Shown here: piece after piece, positions 1-11,146 of the stretch
Layout of the letters: each line of letters starts with the position of its first letter
How positions within the stretch are numbered: the first letter of the stretch is position 1
DNA from: Anisakis pegreffii
Lineage: Eukaryota; Nematoda; Chromadorea; Rhabditida; Anisakidae
NCBI GenBank assembly: GCA_035041965.1
Contig: JAPYMA010000520.1
Span: 1 to 64,000, forward strand
Direction of reading: 5' to 3'
Length of the DNA: 64,000 bases
Notes under the pieces: generated by a model
Databases searched by the model: none
What the model was told of the DNA's origin: nothing
The model's input: only the letters and a program-made list of their open reading frames with translations
Made by a program: the position numbers and the translations under genes

Positions 1-1115
1 TTTAAACATTTAAATAGCACTGAACAGTTGTTTGCAGTTCATAAATTCTTTTGCTGCACACTCAACTGACCACGATTTGCTTTAATTACATTGATTTAGA
101 ACATTAAAACAACTTAATAAATGTGCAGCATTCAAGCCAGCTTGAGTATTTAATCGAATCCTATTTGAATGGTTCGAATGTTTAATAACATTATCGTGCA
201 CTAAGAAGCACAGCGCAACTGTTGAATATCTTCGTCGGTATTTCTCGATATTGTAATCGATACACCTCAAATCGCCTCAATAAACACTTTCATCGTCTGT
301 ATCGTTAGTCGGCAAACGATCACTTTTTAGATTATTGAGAACGAATCGTTGTCTGTTTGTTTCGCAGCTTTTCGTGTTCTTCAAATTTCAGCGATTAATG
401 CTTCTCATATGTCGAGCAGATTTCGAAATCAACGTTTATATTATGTCCGAAATCAAGACGTCCAAATAGATTCGAAAGAATTGATAGCAATACTTTCGAA
501 AATTATATTCTTCGAAAAATTCGAAAAAAAATATATTGTTCGAAAAAAAAATTGGAAAGAAAAAAATTATATTTGAAAAAAAACGACAAACAATTCGAAA
601 AAAAGAATTGATAGCAGTACAACGAAACTCTCATGTTTATTGTAAAAGTGAGCAGTAAACGAGGTAAATTACCTGTAGGTGATTCATCGATCTGCAAATG
701 AATAGAGATTATCATATCATAAAAACGTGAGAGAATGTTTTCAGTTTTCTGTTATACTTTATTCTCGTAATAAGAATCGAAAGGGAGCTACTGAATATCA
801 ACGAGGATTAGTGGAATGAGCACGCTGTATCATTGCACTGTACTTCAGTGCATTTCTTATCCGAAACTGTTCATTTGATCAACTAGAGACGAGATGCAGT
901 CAGCGTGCAACGAACGCATGGAAATTCCGTTGAAATACTTCATTCCATTTCAACCAATAAACTGATGAAAAATCACTAAAGTAACGAAAATTTTACCGTA
1001 TTCGTTGAAAATGTTGAAATCAATTGATTAATTGCGTGTTGCTCGCAAATACCGGCAAAGGAATTGTTGAGATCGAGCTGAAATCAATTGTAACACACAA
1101 TACAGATGATGCGAC
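1..1115. other. intergenic, low-complexity
   Basis: I see no supportable gene here. Open frames are short and basic or low in complexity. About 480-610 is dominated by runs of A and repeated TTCGAA-like words, which inflate the open frames on both strands. Nothing resembles a known domain or a chain of phase-compatible exons. Confidence 0.5.
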
Positions 1116-1802
1116 TAAGGTTTGCACGGGATCACGGGATCTCGAGATTTTGATTCTGATTCCGATCTCGGGATTTAAGTTTTGAAAAATCCCATTCACT
1201 GTTGAAGTGAGCAAAATTGTTCCATTCGAAAGTATCTTAAGCTTAACTATCAAGTATATTTCCATGATCTCTGATCGAAATTATCAAACATGTAAGTGCT
1301 CGATGATTCGATGAAAATCCACTGCGGATTTTTTTTCACTTCTTAGATGAACTCTGAACTTTTCAAAATTCAAATGATATAATTTATGCGATGCATTTCT
1401 TTCATAAAAAATCGAAATTTCCGAAATGGCAGAATTCACCTGATGTTAATACTGCGAGAAAAGGGACTTGAAGCACTGCAAATAAGTGTTTAAGAATCAA
1501 GAATTTCATCTTCACATGCAAGTGTACTGTTATTAGCTTAGACCCGAGAAGGCAAGATGCCCTAGCATAGAGAATGCGGTATGCCCTTACGACATGATCA
1601 TTAGCAAGATTATTTGAAATATCAATTTGAATTTAAATAATTTGGTTCCTCGAATTTGTTCAATAATTTGTTGAATTAACTCCTTTCTGATTGATAATGA
1701 ACATATTGGTTCGAAAAAATGTGTTTGAACATGTCCCGCATCGATATTACAAAAATTGTTCGATCCCGGGATTGAAAAAACGTCGAGATTTTGCAAACCC
1801 TA
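1116..1802. mobile_element. non-autonomous hAT-type DNA transposon (MITE)
   Basis: The element starts TAAGGTTTGCA (1116-1126) and ends TGCAAACCCTA (1792-1802). The reverse complement of the end is TAGGGTTTGCA, so the terminal inverted repeats match at 10 of 11 positions. It is flanked on both sides by the same 8 bases, gatgcgac, at 1108-1115 and 1803-1810, which reads as a target-site duplication. An 8-bp duplication with short TA/CA-type ends is characteristic of the hAT superfamily. Subterminal GGGATC / GATCCCGGG words lie near both ends. The 687-bp interior has no long open frame, so it would depend on a transposase encoded elsewhere. Confidence 0.85.
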
Positions 1803-2460
1803 GATGCGACGAGTCGTAAGAGGAGAAATCCGATAAGTTCATGCCAAAATTTCGTAAGTTTTGCTAATTTTGAGGCAATGCTGAACGGCTCGGGAAGTTT
1901 GGTGATCTTTTTCGATGCAATATGTCAGTACGTTACATTCACCATGAATCTTTGTCCTTTCCTTATTTTGCTGACAATAACGACGATTGGTGCATTGTTT
2001 GACTTAGGAATAATGATTATAATTACTACGGTCACTCCAGTATTATTAACGAGTTTATATTATCGTGATCGAGTATTCATTATATGAGATTATTTTTTCG
2101 TTTAGTCTCGGAAAACGTTATTGCTTTTGCTAAGGAACTGATGATTCATTGTATTTTGGAGCACATGTGTGATCTGAATTTAACAATAAGCGAATTTGTG
2201 GGAATGCGAATTTTGATTTGAATTGAATATTTGGAACTGAATCTTATTCGTATGTAAAAAGTTAAATTCAGATTGAATTTAAAATTGGATGTTTAGAAAA
2301 GTTCGAATTTGAAATTTTGAATAAAATTTGAGTTGTTATTCCGAATTTTCATTGAAGAATAATTTATTCAAATTTTATTAATGTTATTTCATCGCACATT
2401 ATCATTATTATTGTTATTATCAAATATCACAAAACATCGCTAAGAGCACATTCAAAAACT

Positions 2461-2564
2461 CGATTTGCCAATTAATTCTATACAACACTTTCATAAATCA
2501 TATTTCACAAAATTCGATTTGCCAATCAATTCTATGCAACACTTCCATAAATCATATTTCACAA
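2461..2564. repeat. 54-bp tandem duplication (2 copies)
   Basis: Two adjacent copies start cgatttgccaat, at 2461-2514 and 2515-2564. They differ by only a few substitutions, for example attaattctatac against atcaattctatgc. The second copy loses similarity after cacaa. Confidence 0.85.
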
Positions 2565-2711
2565 CGATGGAAAGAATCCGAAATAAATTAACAAATAGGT
2601 GCGTCGATCGAAAATTTTAAAAACTAAAATTTAACAAACGAAAATAACACAACAAAGGTGACAAATATACAAATAAATAGATGATAACTGTTCAATTTAC
2701 CAGAGCGTTAA

Positions 2712-2717
2712 TTTATT
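2712..2717 (-). terminator. poly(A) signal for SCYL3-like gene
   Basis: TTTATT on the plus strand is AATAAA on the minus strand, about 110 bases past the stop codon at 2827-2829. Confidence 0.5.
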
Positions 2718-2826
2718 GCCCATACTAGTGAAGACAAACAATACTGGAAAGATAAAGTTCTGTAAGGCTCCAAACGTCAGAAATTACAAAATACACGAAC
2801 TGCAATAATTTCACCGATCGCAATGG

Positions 2827-5800
2827 TCAGTCTGCATCCCAATCATCTATTGTTGTTTCCCACGCTCCATACTGAAAACAAAAGCAATCATGAACCGTTT
2901 TATTACTGATGCTGCTGATAGGTGAGACAGATGAGAGCACACATAAATATTTTATATGAAACGAAACGATTACGTTATTTGCATTTGCATCGGGTGTTGT
3001 AGAGGGATCATCAGCTGGTAATATGCTGAAACGATTCGTGAAATTACTTGCGATCGATTCATGAGGCTGCCTCGTCGAATACTCATTCAGTGATGGCGTC
3101 TTTTTAATAATCGGTTCCATATCAGCGAAATAATCAATATCATCATCAGCCGTACAGTTCTCATCTTTTGACTTTTCCGCTTCATCGGTCTCATTCCTCA
3201 TATCTGAAATTCATTCGTAACTGATTTACTGTAATCAGAGCATTCCACAGAATAACGCCTGAAATGAAAAGGAATTCACTTGCAAATTACATCCGATTAA
3301 ACAATCCCGAGTGTTAACGATACGAATTTTCAATGAAAACTAAAGGGATACATTGAAAGCGCGAGGATTTGAACATTCAATCCTTTGTACTTAAGGATTG
3401 AATTTGATATCACACTCAATGTATGAGGTTAAAAGAGGAGAGTGCTTCAAAAAAACGGACCAGTTGGCGTTGATTGTTTGACGATATGCGGACATGGTTG
3501 AAGATTTGATGCATCACGATGTTGACTGGCTGAAATTGGTTCTGACGGTGACATCGGCGAAGACAGCGATGCTGGTGAATCATATTCGGTGTCATTATCA
3601 TCCTCATTGCCATCACTACCCCAATTTGTTGACCATTCACTTTGCACGACATCATTGATTTGCTCGTTCGACTGCTGAATAGCCGCACTTGATTAACTCA
3701 TGTCATGTAGTGCAATATTCAAGTGGAAAATTAGTTGAATTTTCATAAAACTTGAATCCACTCATCAAAGTTAGACTTTTGAGAATCTGAAAAACCATCA
3801 GTATTCTATTCTCAAATCAAAACCTATTCTATACTCAAACATTGCTGAATATCCATCCAAACAAAATAAAAATGGAAACAATTGACGAACCAACTCAGAA
3901 GTGCTCAATGACGATGCGCAGATTTCATCATCGTTTGTCGATATCAGTCGCAATTTGATATTGTTCCGTTCGTGAGCATCATAATAATCGTCATCTTCGC
4001 TCAATAATCGAGACAAATTATTCGACGGTGATAACGAGTAACTGTTATCATCCTTCTTCGTGTCAAGTGTTGGTGTCAAGACTATGAGTGGCGAAGAGAC
4101 ATGCGATCGCAATACATTCTCACGGCAATATAAACCTTCTTTTTTGGGTGTTCCATCAGCAAACGATTTCTTATGCGGTAATCCAGTGACAGCAGAACCA
4201 CCAAGAATGGGAACAAGATGTGCCATCGAGTGCAGCGATGCGCTCACTAAGTCATCGTCCGAATCACACATGCCTAGTCTTAACTGAAACGACCACCTTG
4301 TATTCACATAAACTTTTGTTAGCGTTGAAAAGGAAATTCAAAGAAAAAAAAATCACAGCGAACAGTAATGAATATCTGACCTCGGGTAGAATAACGTTAG
4401 TGAGTTGTGATTGTGTAAAGTAGTTGATATACAACGGAAAGTGGTTGAGCAATGCAATTCGTACTGACTTATCATGTACAGGAAATATGCGCAGCACCTC
4501 AGGAACGACCCATTTACGAAAACCATCAAACGATAATAGTCCATTTCGCTTTTCACTATTTTCCATATCTGTTTCAATGCACACATAAAGATTCACTCGA
4601 AAACATGAACATTGAACAATTCATAAGAGAACAACCAAAAAGGATTGTTAAAATAAGAAATGAAAGGAACCTGAAGGGCGTAAAAGGACCGGATATAAAA
4701 TGGAATGTGCGCATTGTTCCAGCAATACGTATCTTGATAGAAGTGTTGATACGAGCCTTTTACCGATTATCACTTCAGGTATTTCTTTCAACCAGTCGAC
4801 AACATTCCTGAATTAGCATTTGAACCATCTGCATTGATATACCAACTGATGGACACCAATTTCCCTTATCATTTTGCGCAGTACTTATACATTTTCGCAA
4901 TAATTGAAAATCATGATCACATTGACAGCAGAAAAAGATGGAAACCAACATGAAAAAAAAACAACTCAAAATGCGATGCATAAATAGCAAAATGAAAATG
5001 AAAGAGAAACAAACTCGAAGAAATGTGATTTTTCTTGTGGTGTTTTCTGATGTATTGCTTGAATGAAGTGAACGATTGTAGTTAAATGATTACTGAATGC
5101 AGATGGGTACGATTCGGGAACTGATGATAATTGAGCACGTTTTGTGACGTCTTGATTTGTTAATGATTGTGCAACTTCAGTCAACGATGATATTGTATCT
5201 TCTGCAGTAATATTTACTTGTAATTTGACAGTTTCATTTTCAGTCATTCGTACTTTCGTAATCGATAATATGAATATGTTCAAAAAGAAACGTCATCACA
5301 AATCAAATATTCTTCATTATGACTGCAGCTGATAGTAGGTCTGATGAGAGGAACAGTGAATGAAAATAATTTAAAATTGAATGAAGAATACAAAACCTGA
5401 TAGATTGTGCTCTAAGTACGGCAGTGAATAGTTTATTAGTTTACCAAATGCAAAAGCATCACGTGCAGTTGAAGGGGTATTATTTTTCAACATCAACTGA
5501 AAGATTCATCATTTCGAAGTTACCACTGAAATACGTTATGAAAACAACAACCAAACAATCAAATTCATGTGGTTGCCCTATAATAAGATCATCGAATTGC
5601 GATGAATATTTAAAACTTCACAAAGCACAATCAAATTCACACTGAAAATACATATCATATTAGTTCAATGCGTCCATCTAGCTTGCATGACTGATCGCTG
5701 TTAAACTGCTTATGATCTGATTGTTTCTCCTGATATTTTAATGATACACTGGAGAATAATGAAATGATCAATAGATATTGTTGTTGATATGCCTAATGTT

Positions 5801-7115
5801 CAAAGAGGTCAACTGGAAATCAAAAAAAATAACCTCATCTTCCGGCGGTACAAATTCGCTATTCTTGATCGAACGAACAAAATCGGTTTGCACCCAATGC
5901 TGTGTATTGTTGACATCTTGTGAACACTCAAATCCACCCAATTTCCATCGACCATCCGAGAGAACAAAAATTGATGAAGGGCATATGTTGTTGTGTGATA
6001 AGAACGCCTAAAAATTTTAATTTCTTAAAAAATGAAACAATTACACACAAAAAAATAACACTAATTAAACACAGTAATATGAGGATTTGAGAGGATCATA
6101 AAATGTCCACGCAAAAAATGATTCTTTGTGAAATTTTTGCTAACATAAGGAGAATTTTTGTGAAACAATGAAACAAACGAAAATTTTGGCATAAATCAAA
6201 TGACAGTGTCAAAAAACGTTCACATAATGTCGGAATGTCAAATGTGATAATTGATAAACTGATAAAGACGTCATAAGAAAAAATATTAATAAATTGTGGT
6301 ATACTTTTGGTTAAACGGCCGTGTGGAAACAATTCACGAGATGTGAAAACAAATCATGAAAACAAATATAATCTTCTACTCAAACTCCAGTTAGACTTGG
6401 GCTTTCATTCCAGCTCATTCAAAATCACAAATTAAGCTCAAGTTTGAGATGTCCAGACTCAATCTTATCCGAATCAGCGTTCGACTAATCGTTTTTCATG
6501 GCAAAACTAACTACATAACATACAATCAACGATAAACACAACAGTTACGTACCTTATGATGAAGAAAGATAAGGGCTGAATGAATGTCTATAAGACCGGC
6601 GTGAATCTCAATAGGTGACTGAGAGTCGATCACTAAATCGAGCATTTCAACGCGTTCTGTTATGATTGACACTTCGTTCGTGTCCACACAACTATCCACA
6701 TACTTTACAATTGACGGATGTCTCAACTGACGTAGTTTCTGCAAAAAATTGCAACTACTAAACAATTGTTAACAAATATTGAGAAGAAATAAAATGCATT
6801 TCGACTGAAAAGCGTGATTCTTAAGAAATGAAATTCGATTGAACTCTACCCGATGTGAATTGAACCACTTCTTTAAATCTCATAGTTAGACACTCGAAAA
6901 TTACTGGGTTTCCAAACCTTTATTCCGTTTTCATAAAAGGAACGCGTTTCCTTCGAATCTGTTTCCGAGAAGTTTTTGATGAATAATGTTCGCTTCAATC
7001 GTTTCCTTTCCACACACGGATAAATTTCAGTCCAAATCCGATAAACATCTGCAGATGACGGTACTTGCTCACCAATTTCGATGTCCCTCTTCGGTGAGCT
7101 ATTTGATGACCCCAT
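2827..7115 (-). CDS. SCYL3: SCYL3/PACE-1-type N-myristoylated pseudokinase
   Basis: Eleven phase-compatible exons on the minus strand: 7115-6918, 6738-6553, 6007-5834, 5496-5397, 5201-5015, 4807-4671, 4568-4381, 4283-3891, 3674-3461, 3203-2974 and 2871-2827. They give about 683 aa, near the length of human SCYL3. The start MGSSNS fits the family's N-myristoylation signal. Residues 1-215 are a degenerate kinase domain: the catalytic-loop HRD is replaced by SHNN (132-135) and DFG by GGFE (152-155), and ARDAFAFG follows at 197. HEAT-like helices follow, with family stretches LNHFPLYINYFTQSQL and SASLHSMAHLVPILGG. The C-terminus is acidic and Trp-rich, ending ETTIDDWDAD. SCYL3 proteins are catalytically dead scaffolds of Golgi and ezrin-linked adhesion sites. 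The SCYL3 assignment over SCYL1 rests on the MGS start and overall match. Exon 5/6 and 8/9 borders were chosen by phase and alignment. Confidence 0.9.
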
Positions 7116-7123
7116 CCAGATAT

Positions 7124-7141
7124 CTGTAGAAAAGCAATGAC
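7124..7141 (-). promoter_or_regulatory. probable spliced-leader acceptor, SCYL3-like gene
   Basis: Read on the minus strand, a pyrimidine-rich tract ends in ctacag with the first transcript base at 7123. That is 8 bases before the ATG at 7115. A 3' splice site this close to a start codon is typical of nematode trans-splicing. A cis-spliced 5' UTR exon cannot be excluded. Confidence 0.55.
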
Positions 7142-9017
7142 CAGTCAGTCACCAGACAAATTCAAAGACGTGAATAAGTTTCGCAGAAAACGAACACGTT
7201 AAAATGCTTTACATCAGATCGCTGACAACTCTACTGTAAACTCATTATGACCGATAAAGTTTCAAAACTTTATTTTTACGTGTCAAGTATATTCTGGCAA
7301 TGTGTCTGTCGCATGGTCACTTAGTGAAGGACAATCCAAGAGGCACTCTAACATGCCCTCGCGTCCTAGTGTTTATTGGTGAGAGAAGGAGAGGAAAATG
7401 CTTTGCGGATGTGCATAAAATGAACTGACTGAATGCAGTCGTTGAAACTGAAAAGGAAAATGCTCAATCTTCGCAACTGTTTTTAAATAGTCGGTCAGTA
7501 ACAGGACTTCTCCATCCAATGGATTATAAAGCATTGGCGAGCAAGGCTCTGCTCCGGCACTTTTTCCACCTGAATCGCACGCGACACTATTATTTGATGG
7601 TGACTGCCGAAGTATGTCTTAACTTCATCGAAAACTGCCCCAAATTTCAAGTGATGATGTGTCGCTTTGCAGATAGTCTAGTCCTGTTACTGACCGACTA
7701 TTTAAAAACAGTTGCGAAGATTGAGCATTTTCCTTTTCAGTTTCAACGACTGCATTCATTTGCCATGATTCTTTTCGTACGGAATGACTGAAGGTTCCTA
7801 GAGAAGTGGAAACTTCTTCAAAAATCTTAATTCAGATGTTTTATGCTCCAAAAGTGTTAGCCTTATTGCATGATTTGTTACTTGAGGATGAACACGGTTG
7901 CTTACACAATAGATAACAAAGAAACGGGAGCAGCATGATGAACTTCAGATTCGATGGAATTCCGATCGAACTCATGTGCGAGATTCCGTAATCATGCTAT
8001 TTCGAAGGGACTCCTTTAATTTTCCAGTTGACTTCATTTCAGAAATTCGTTCCATCAGCTGACTAATTTTTCAGAAATCGACCGTATTTTGTCAACAGCA
8101 TTTGCAGGTTGCGTTTTCCGAGAGTAGCTTTTAGGATGTGAGGAGTATCAAGAGAGTGTGGACGTTGCTGACCGACTACTTAGACCGACTATTGTTTAAC
8201 CCAATGCAGAGAAATTTGATGCATAAAAGTAATCCCATATTGAAACTCAATAATCTGCAGTATTCGTGCAACCGTGAAGGATTATTGAACATCATTGAAG
8301 CGTAACCCGTTACCCTCCTCCCGTCCCTGGAGGCATGCCGCTCGCCTCCTGTAAGCTTCAAATCACGACGTTTGTTTGGTGATAACTTGAACATGGCGAT
8401 ATGCTTTTGGCGAGTTGTCTGCATATAATTTATTGCAGTACGTGCGGCTGTCAGGATGGATTAGAACATAGTGGAGTAAGGTGTAGGATAATAGATTAAA
8501 GTAGCATCCATCAAGTAGTTCCACCATAGCATTGTATCCGGTCTTGGTAGGGAGCTGAATAACCGTCATCGGGGATTGGTTGATTGAGGGAAGTGATTTT
8601 ATTGATGTTATTGAGATTTCCGATATTTTCAGTCAATTTTCATGCTCCGAACGATTGGGCATTACGGTTTCTCAAAATTATTTATGTACTCGTTGGATGA
8701 ATGTATGAAAAGGTTCAGCTTTGACTGCTGCAATTTTGATAATCTCTGCATCCACCGAAAACAACTGTAACATGTGCCTTTCGTGTCGATCAATTGGTAG
8801 ACTTCTATGGTTTCCTCCGTTATTTTAAAATTCAGTTGATTTCTTTGCTCCCACTTTTCTAAGCTTTAGCAGTCAGATATATCATATTTAAAAGAATTGT
8901 TTGTGATTTTTGAATTGCATTTTAATTATGTTATCTCATTCGAAGTGTTCGCAAGAGTTTGTCGTACGCGCTTTATAGTGATGTGAGTTGTTTGGCGTTC
9001 ATTTAAGTATGTAGAAT
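7142..9017. other. divergent intergenic region
   Basis: This lies between two divergently oriented genes. It holds the foldback element at 7430-7758 and a short GC-richer patch near 8300-8350. A fragment at 8168-8195 repeats the gaccgacta word of the foldback arms. Open frames here have no recognisable product. Confidence 0.5.
7430..7758. mobile_element. foldback element with 79-bp perfect inverted arms
   Basis: The 79 bases at 7430-7508 (starting tgaatgcagtcgttg) are the exact reverse complement of 7680-7758 (ending caacgactgcattca), around a 171-bp spacer. Similarity stops abruptly at both ends of each arm. I see no clear target-site duplication and no transposase. A 90-codon open frame crosses the spacer and right arm, but nothing supports it as a gene. 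Perfect arms suggest a young insertion or ongoing gene conversion. Confidence 0.9.
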
Positions 9018-9027
9018 CGAAATTCAG
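9018..9027 (+). promoter_or_regulatory. probable spliced-leader acceptor
   Basis: The sequence cgaaattcag ends at 9027, 12 bases before the ATG at 9040. It is a TTCAG-type nematode 3' splice site close to a start codon. Confidence 0.45.
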
Positions 9028-9039
9028 AGATCTTGCATT

Positions 9040-10299
9040 ATGGTTGCAAGTCGAATGATTCGTATTGGACGCTATCTTCGAGCGTTGCCACGAGAACTGT
9101 GGAACCTTTATCCTGAACAAGTTGGTTTGCACAATAAGTTCACGTTTCATTGAATGAACTTACCGACTCTATAAATGCGCATCGACACAAAATCTTCACG
9201 ACATAATAAAATTAGAAGCTCGTCACGAATATCATCCACATATCAGTAGAAGTCTTGCAAGTCAATCATCTCTTATAAATATTTCAATGTGGCATTAATT
9301 TCTGATATTTTCACGTATTTTTGATTCACTATGATCCTGCAGGTTGCTCTCTTCTCAACGTTCGGCGTGGCAGGTGCTGTAGTTTTCGTGTACAAAGTAA
9401 GGAAGTATGGTACTGAAGGAAGTAAGTATAAGACATTATTCGAGATATTATATCGTTAATGTTTACATTATCATTTCCGTTTCATTTTGGTGAATCATTT
9501 TTTGGTATTTATTGCTGAATCACTAATAACTTTGAAAATAATCTTCTTGCTCACATTTTTCGTCTGCATGTTGGACGTACCCATCAATATTTGTTGATTT
9601 TTTGATGGTGTCAGACTTACTCTGTACTAGTTTCTGAAGTGGTGTGGTCATCTCCGCTTTGATGTCTCATCCCATACCAAACATTTTTCAACTTACTTAA
9701 TGATCGTTTCTCATGAAATCAATCCTTGAAAATTGTTTTTCGTGGGTATAAAGGAAATTAAATGTTGAAACGCTAAAGAAAATTGAATAATGTTAGCATG
9801 AGTTTGGTACGTCATGTTAGAAAAGTATACTCGTTGACATGGAAAGTAATTGTATACAGCGGTTGATGGATGTGTGAAGAATAGAATTTGTGTATGTGAA
9901 CACGGAATTGTGTGCTTAAAATACGTGTAATGGTTTGTTTGCAGTTCAGCCTTACTATCGAGGACATTATGAAGTGGTTAGACCAAACGACCCAGTTGCA
10001 CTGAACTGGCGCCCTCCAGAGGTTTTATACTTAATCCATTTATTTATGGCTATTGATTTGTTTTTTTAGGTGAGTCGTTCAAGACGTTATTGAAGACTTC
10101 AGAGTGATCAAAACTGGAGTGATCATTTTAATTCATTCACAAGCAGGTTCGAAATTACCTGTGAATATAAGTATGATATGAAAGCGATGTGGTATCGTTT
10201 CAGGATTATCCTGCACCATATTTGACGAATCGGGATAACAGCACAGCGGGTACGTACAGAAGAGATTACGGATGGAAGTCATTGGATTCGTGGTTTTGA
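9040..10299 (+). CDS. small mitochondrial membrane protein, NDUFA3-like
   Basis: Four exons, 9040-9120, 9343-9421, 9945-10021 and 10204-10299, join in consistent phase into 110 aa. The N-terminus is basic (RIGRYLRALPREL). One hydrophobic helix follows at about 28-44, encoded by exon 2. The hydrophilic tail carries NWRPPEDYPAPYLTNRDN and ends DSWF. Human NDUFA3, an accessory subunit of respiratory complex I in the inner mitochondrial membrane, has the same plan: a short N-terminus, one helix, then YPVPVRDDGN, compared with YPAPYLTNRDN here. The protein is longer than the 84-aa mammalian subunit. The gene structure is well supported. The family name is a motif-level inference, and another single-pass complex I or respiratory-chain subunit is possible. 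Confidence 0.6.
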
Positions 10300-11128
10300 G
10301 AGTCTCGTTCGATTTTCATTGTATTATAGGTTCATTCGGTAAAAAAGTTGCTCTATTGATTAGAGTTGTTTATAACAAGTGATATAATGTGGTGTGCAGT
10401 TATAGAGAGAATGGATACCTTTGCGTTCCATCAATTGTTACCATATTTCTATTATCAGTAAAACTCCTGAATAAAGACTTACAATTTCAATTTGTGTTCA
10501 AATAAACGAATCACGGAAATCCGCCGTTCTTCAGTTTGAGCAATACATCGGTTGAACTCCTCAGCATTATCGCTCTTTCAATCCGCTTCGAACACGTTCG
10601 CTTCTTTGCAATCGTTTCCAGCATCCTGATCTTACGTAGATTATCAATTTTGAATGAATTTTAATGCGATCTCAGTTGGTGGTGCGGAAATCACATTTAT
10701 CATATGATGTATAACTTTCAAACTTTGAATAGGTTTTTTTAATGTTTCCGCTTTTTTTGCCGTTTCAATTGAGTGGATTGAATAGCTAATAGTAGTCTAT
10801 TAATATAAGTAAGTGGCAAGCATTGATAGTGAATGGTGATGAAATAGTTTTTCAAATGATAAAATAATTAGCACTAAAATTTTATACATTCCGGCGAGAG
10901 TATCTGTGCTGTTTAAATGAAGTTGTTTTACCACAAATCATTTCACATCGGACAACTGGCATTTCGATGGGTAATACTGGATGAAATAGCAATAGCAGGA
11001 AGTTTGATTTTTCTTTGAGTTTTCGAAGAATCATTCGAATTTCGGTGTTCAGTTAAGAGAGCATTTTTCGAACGAAATGTCATTAGTTGCGCGGCGATCG
11101 CATCTTGAATTCATTCGAGTGATGACCA
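10300..11128. other. intergenic
   Basis: Apart from the poly(A) signal at 10470 I see no gene or repeat in this stretch. Confidence 0.5.
10470..10475 (+). terminator. poly(A) signal, NDUFA3-like gene
   Basis: AATAAA lies 171 bases after the stop codon, in the sense orientation. Confidence 0.5.
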
Positions 11129-11139
11129 TTTCGTTTTAG
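11129..11139 (+). promoter_or_regulatory. probable spliced-leader acceptor, CULT gene
   Basis: The T-rich tract tttcgttttag ends at 11139. The first ATG downstream is at 11147 and the next in frame is at 11198. Confidence 0.45.
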
Positions 11140-11146
11140 TCGTCAT

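Larger units (their letters stand above)
1803..2826. other. intergenic, 3' side of the SCYL3-like gene
   Basis: No gene is supported. The stretch holds degenerate GAATTTGAA-type low-complexity sequence (about 2200-2400), a 54-bp tandem duplication and the likely poly(A) signal of the minus-strand gene that ends at 2827. Confidence 0.5.

Noticed and set aside
1750..1775. GTTCGATCCCGG resembling a tRNA B box
   Set aside because: It lies inside the hAT element as part of its subterminal GATCCCGGGAT word. No cloverleaf or A box can be formed around it. No other tRNA, rRNA or spliced-leader RNA gene was recognised in the window.
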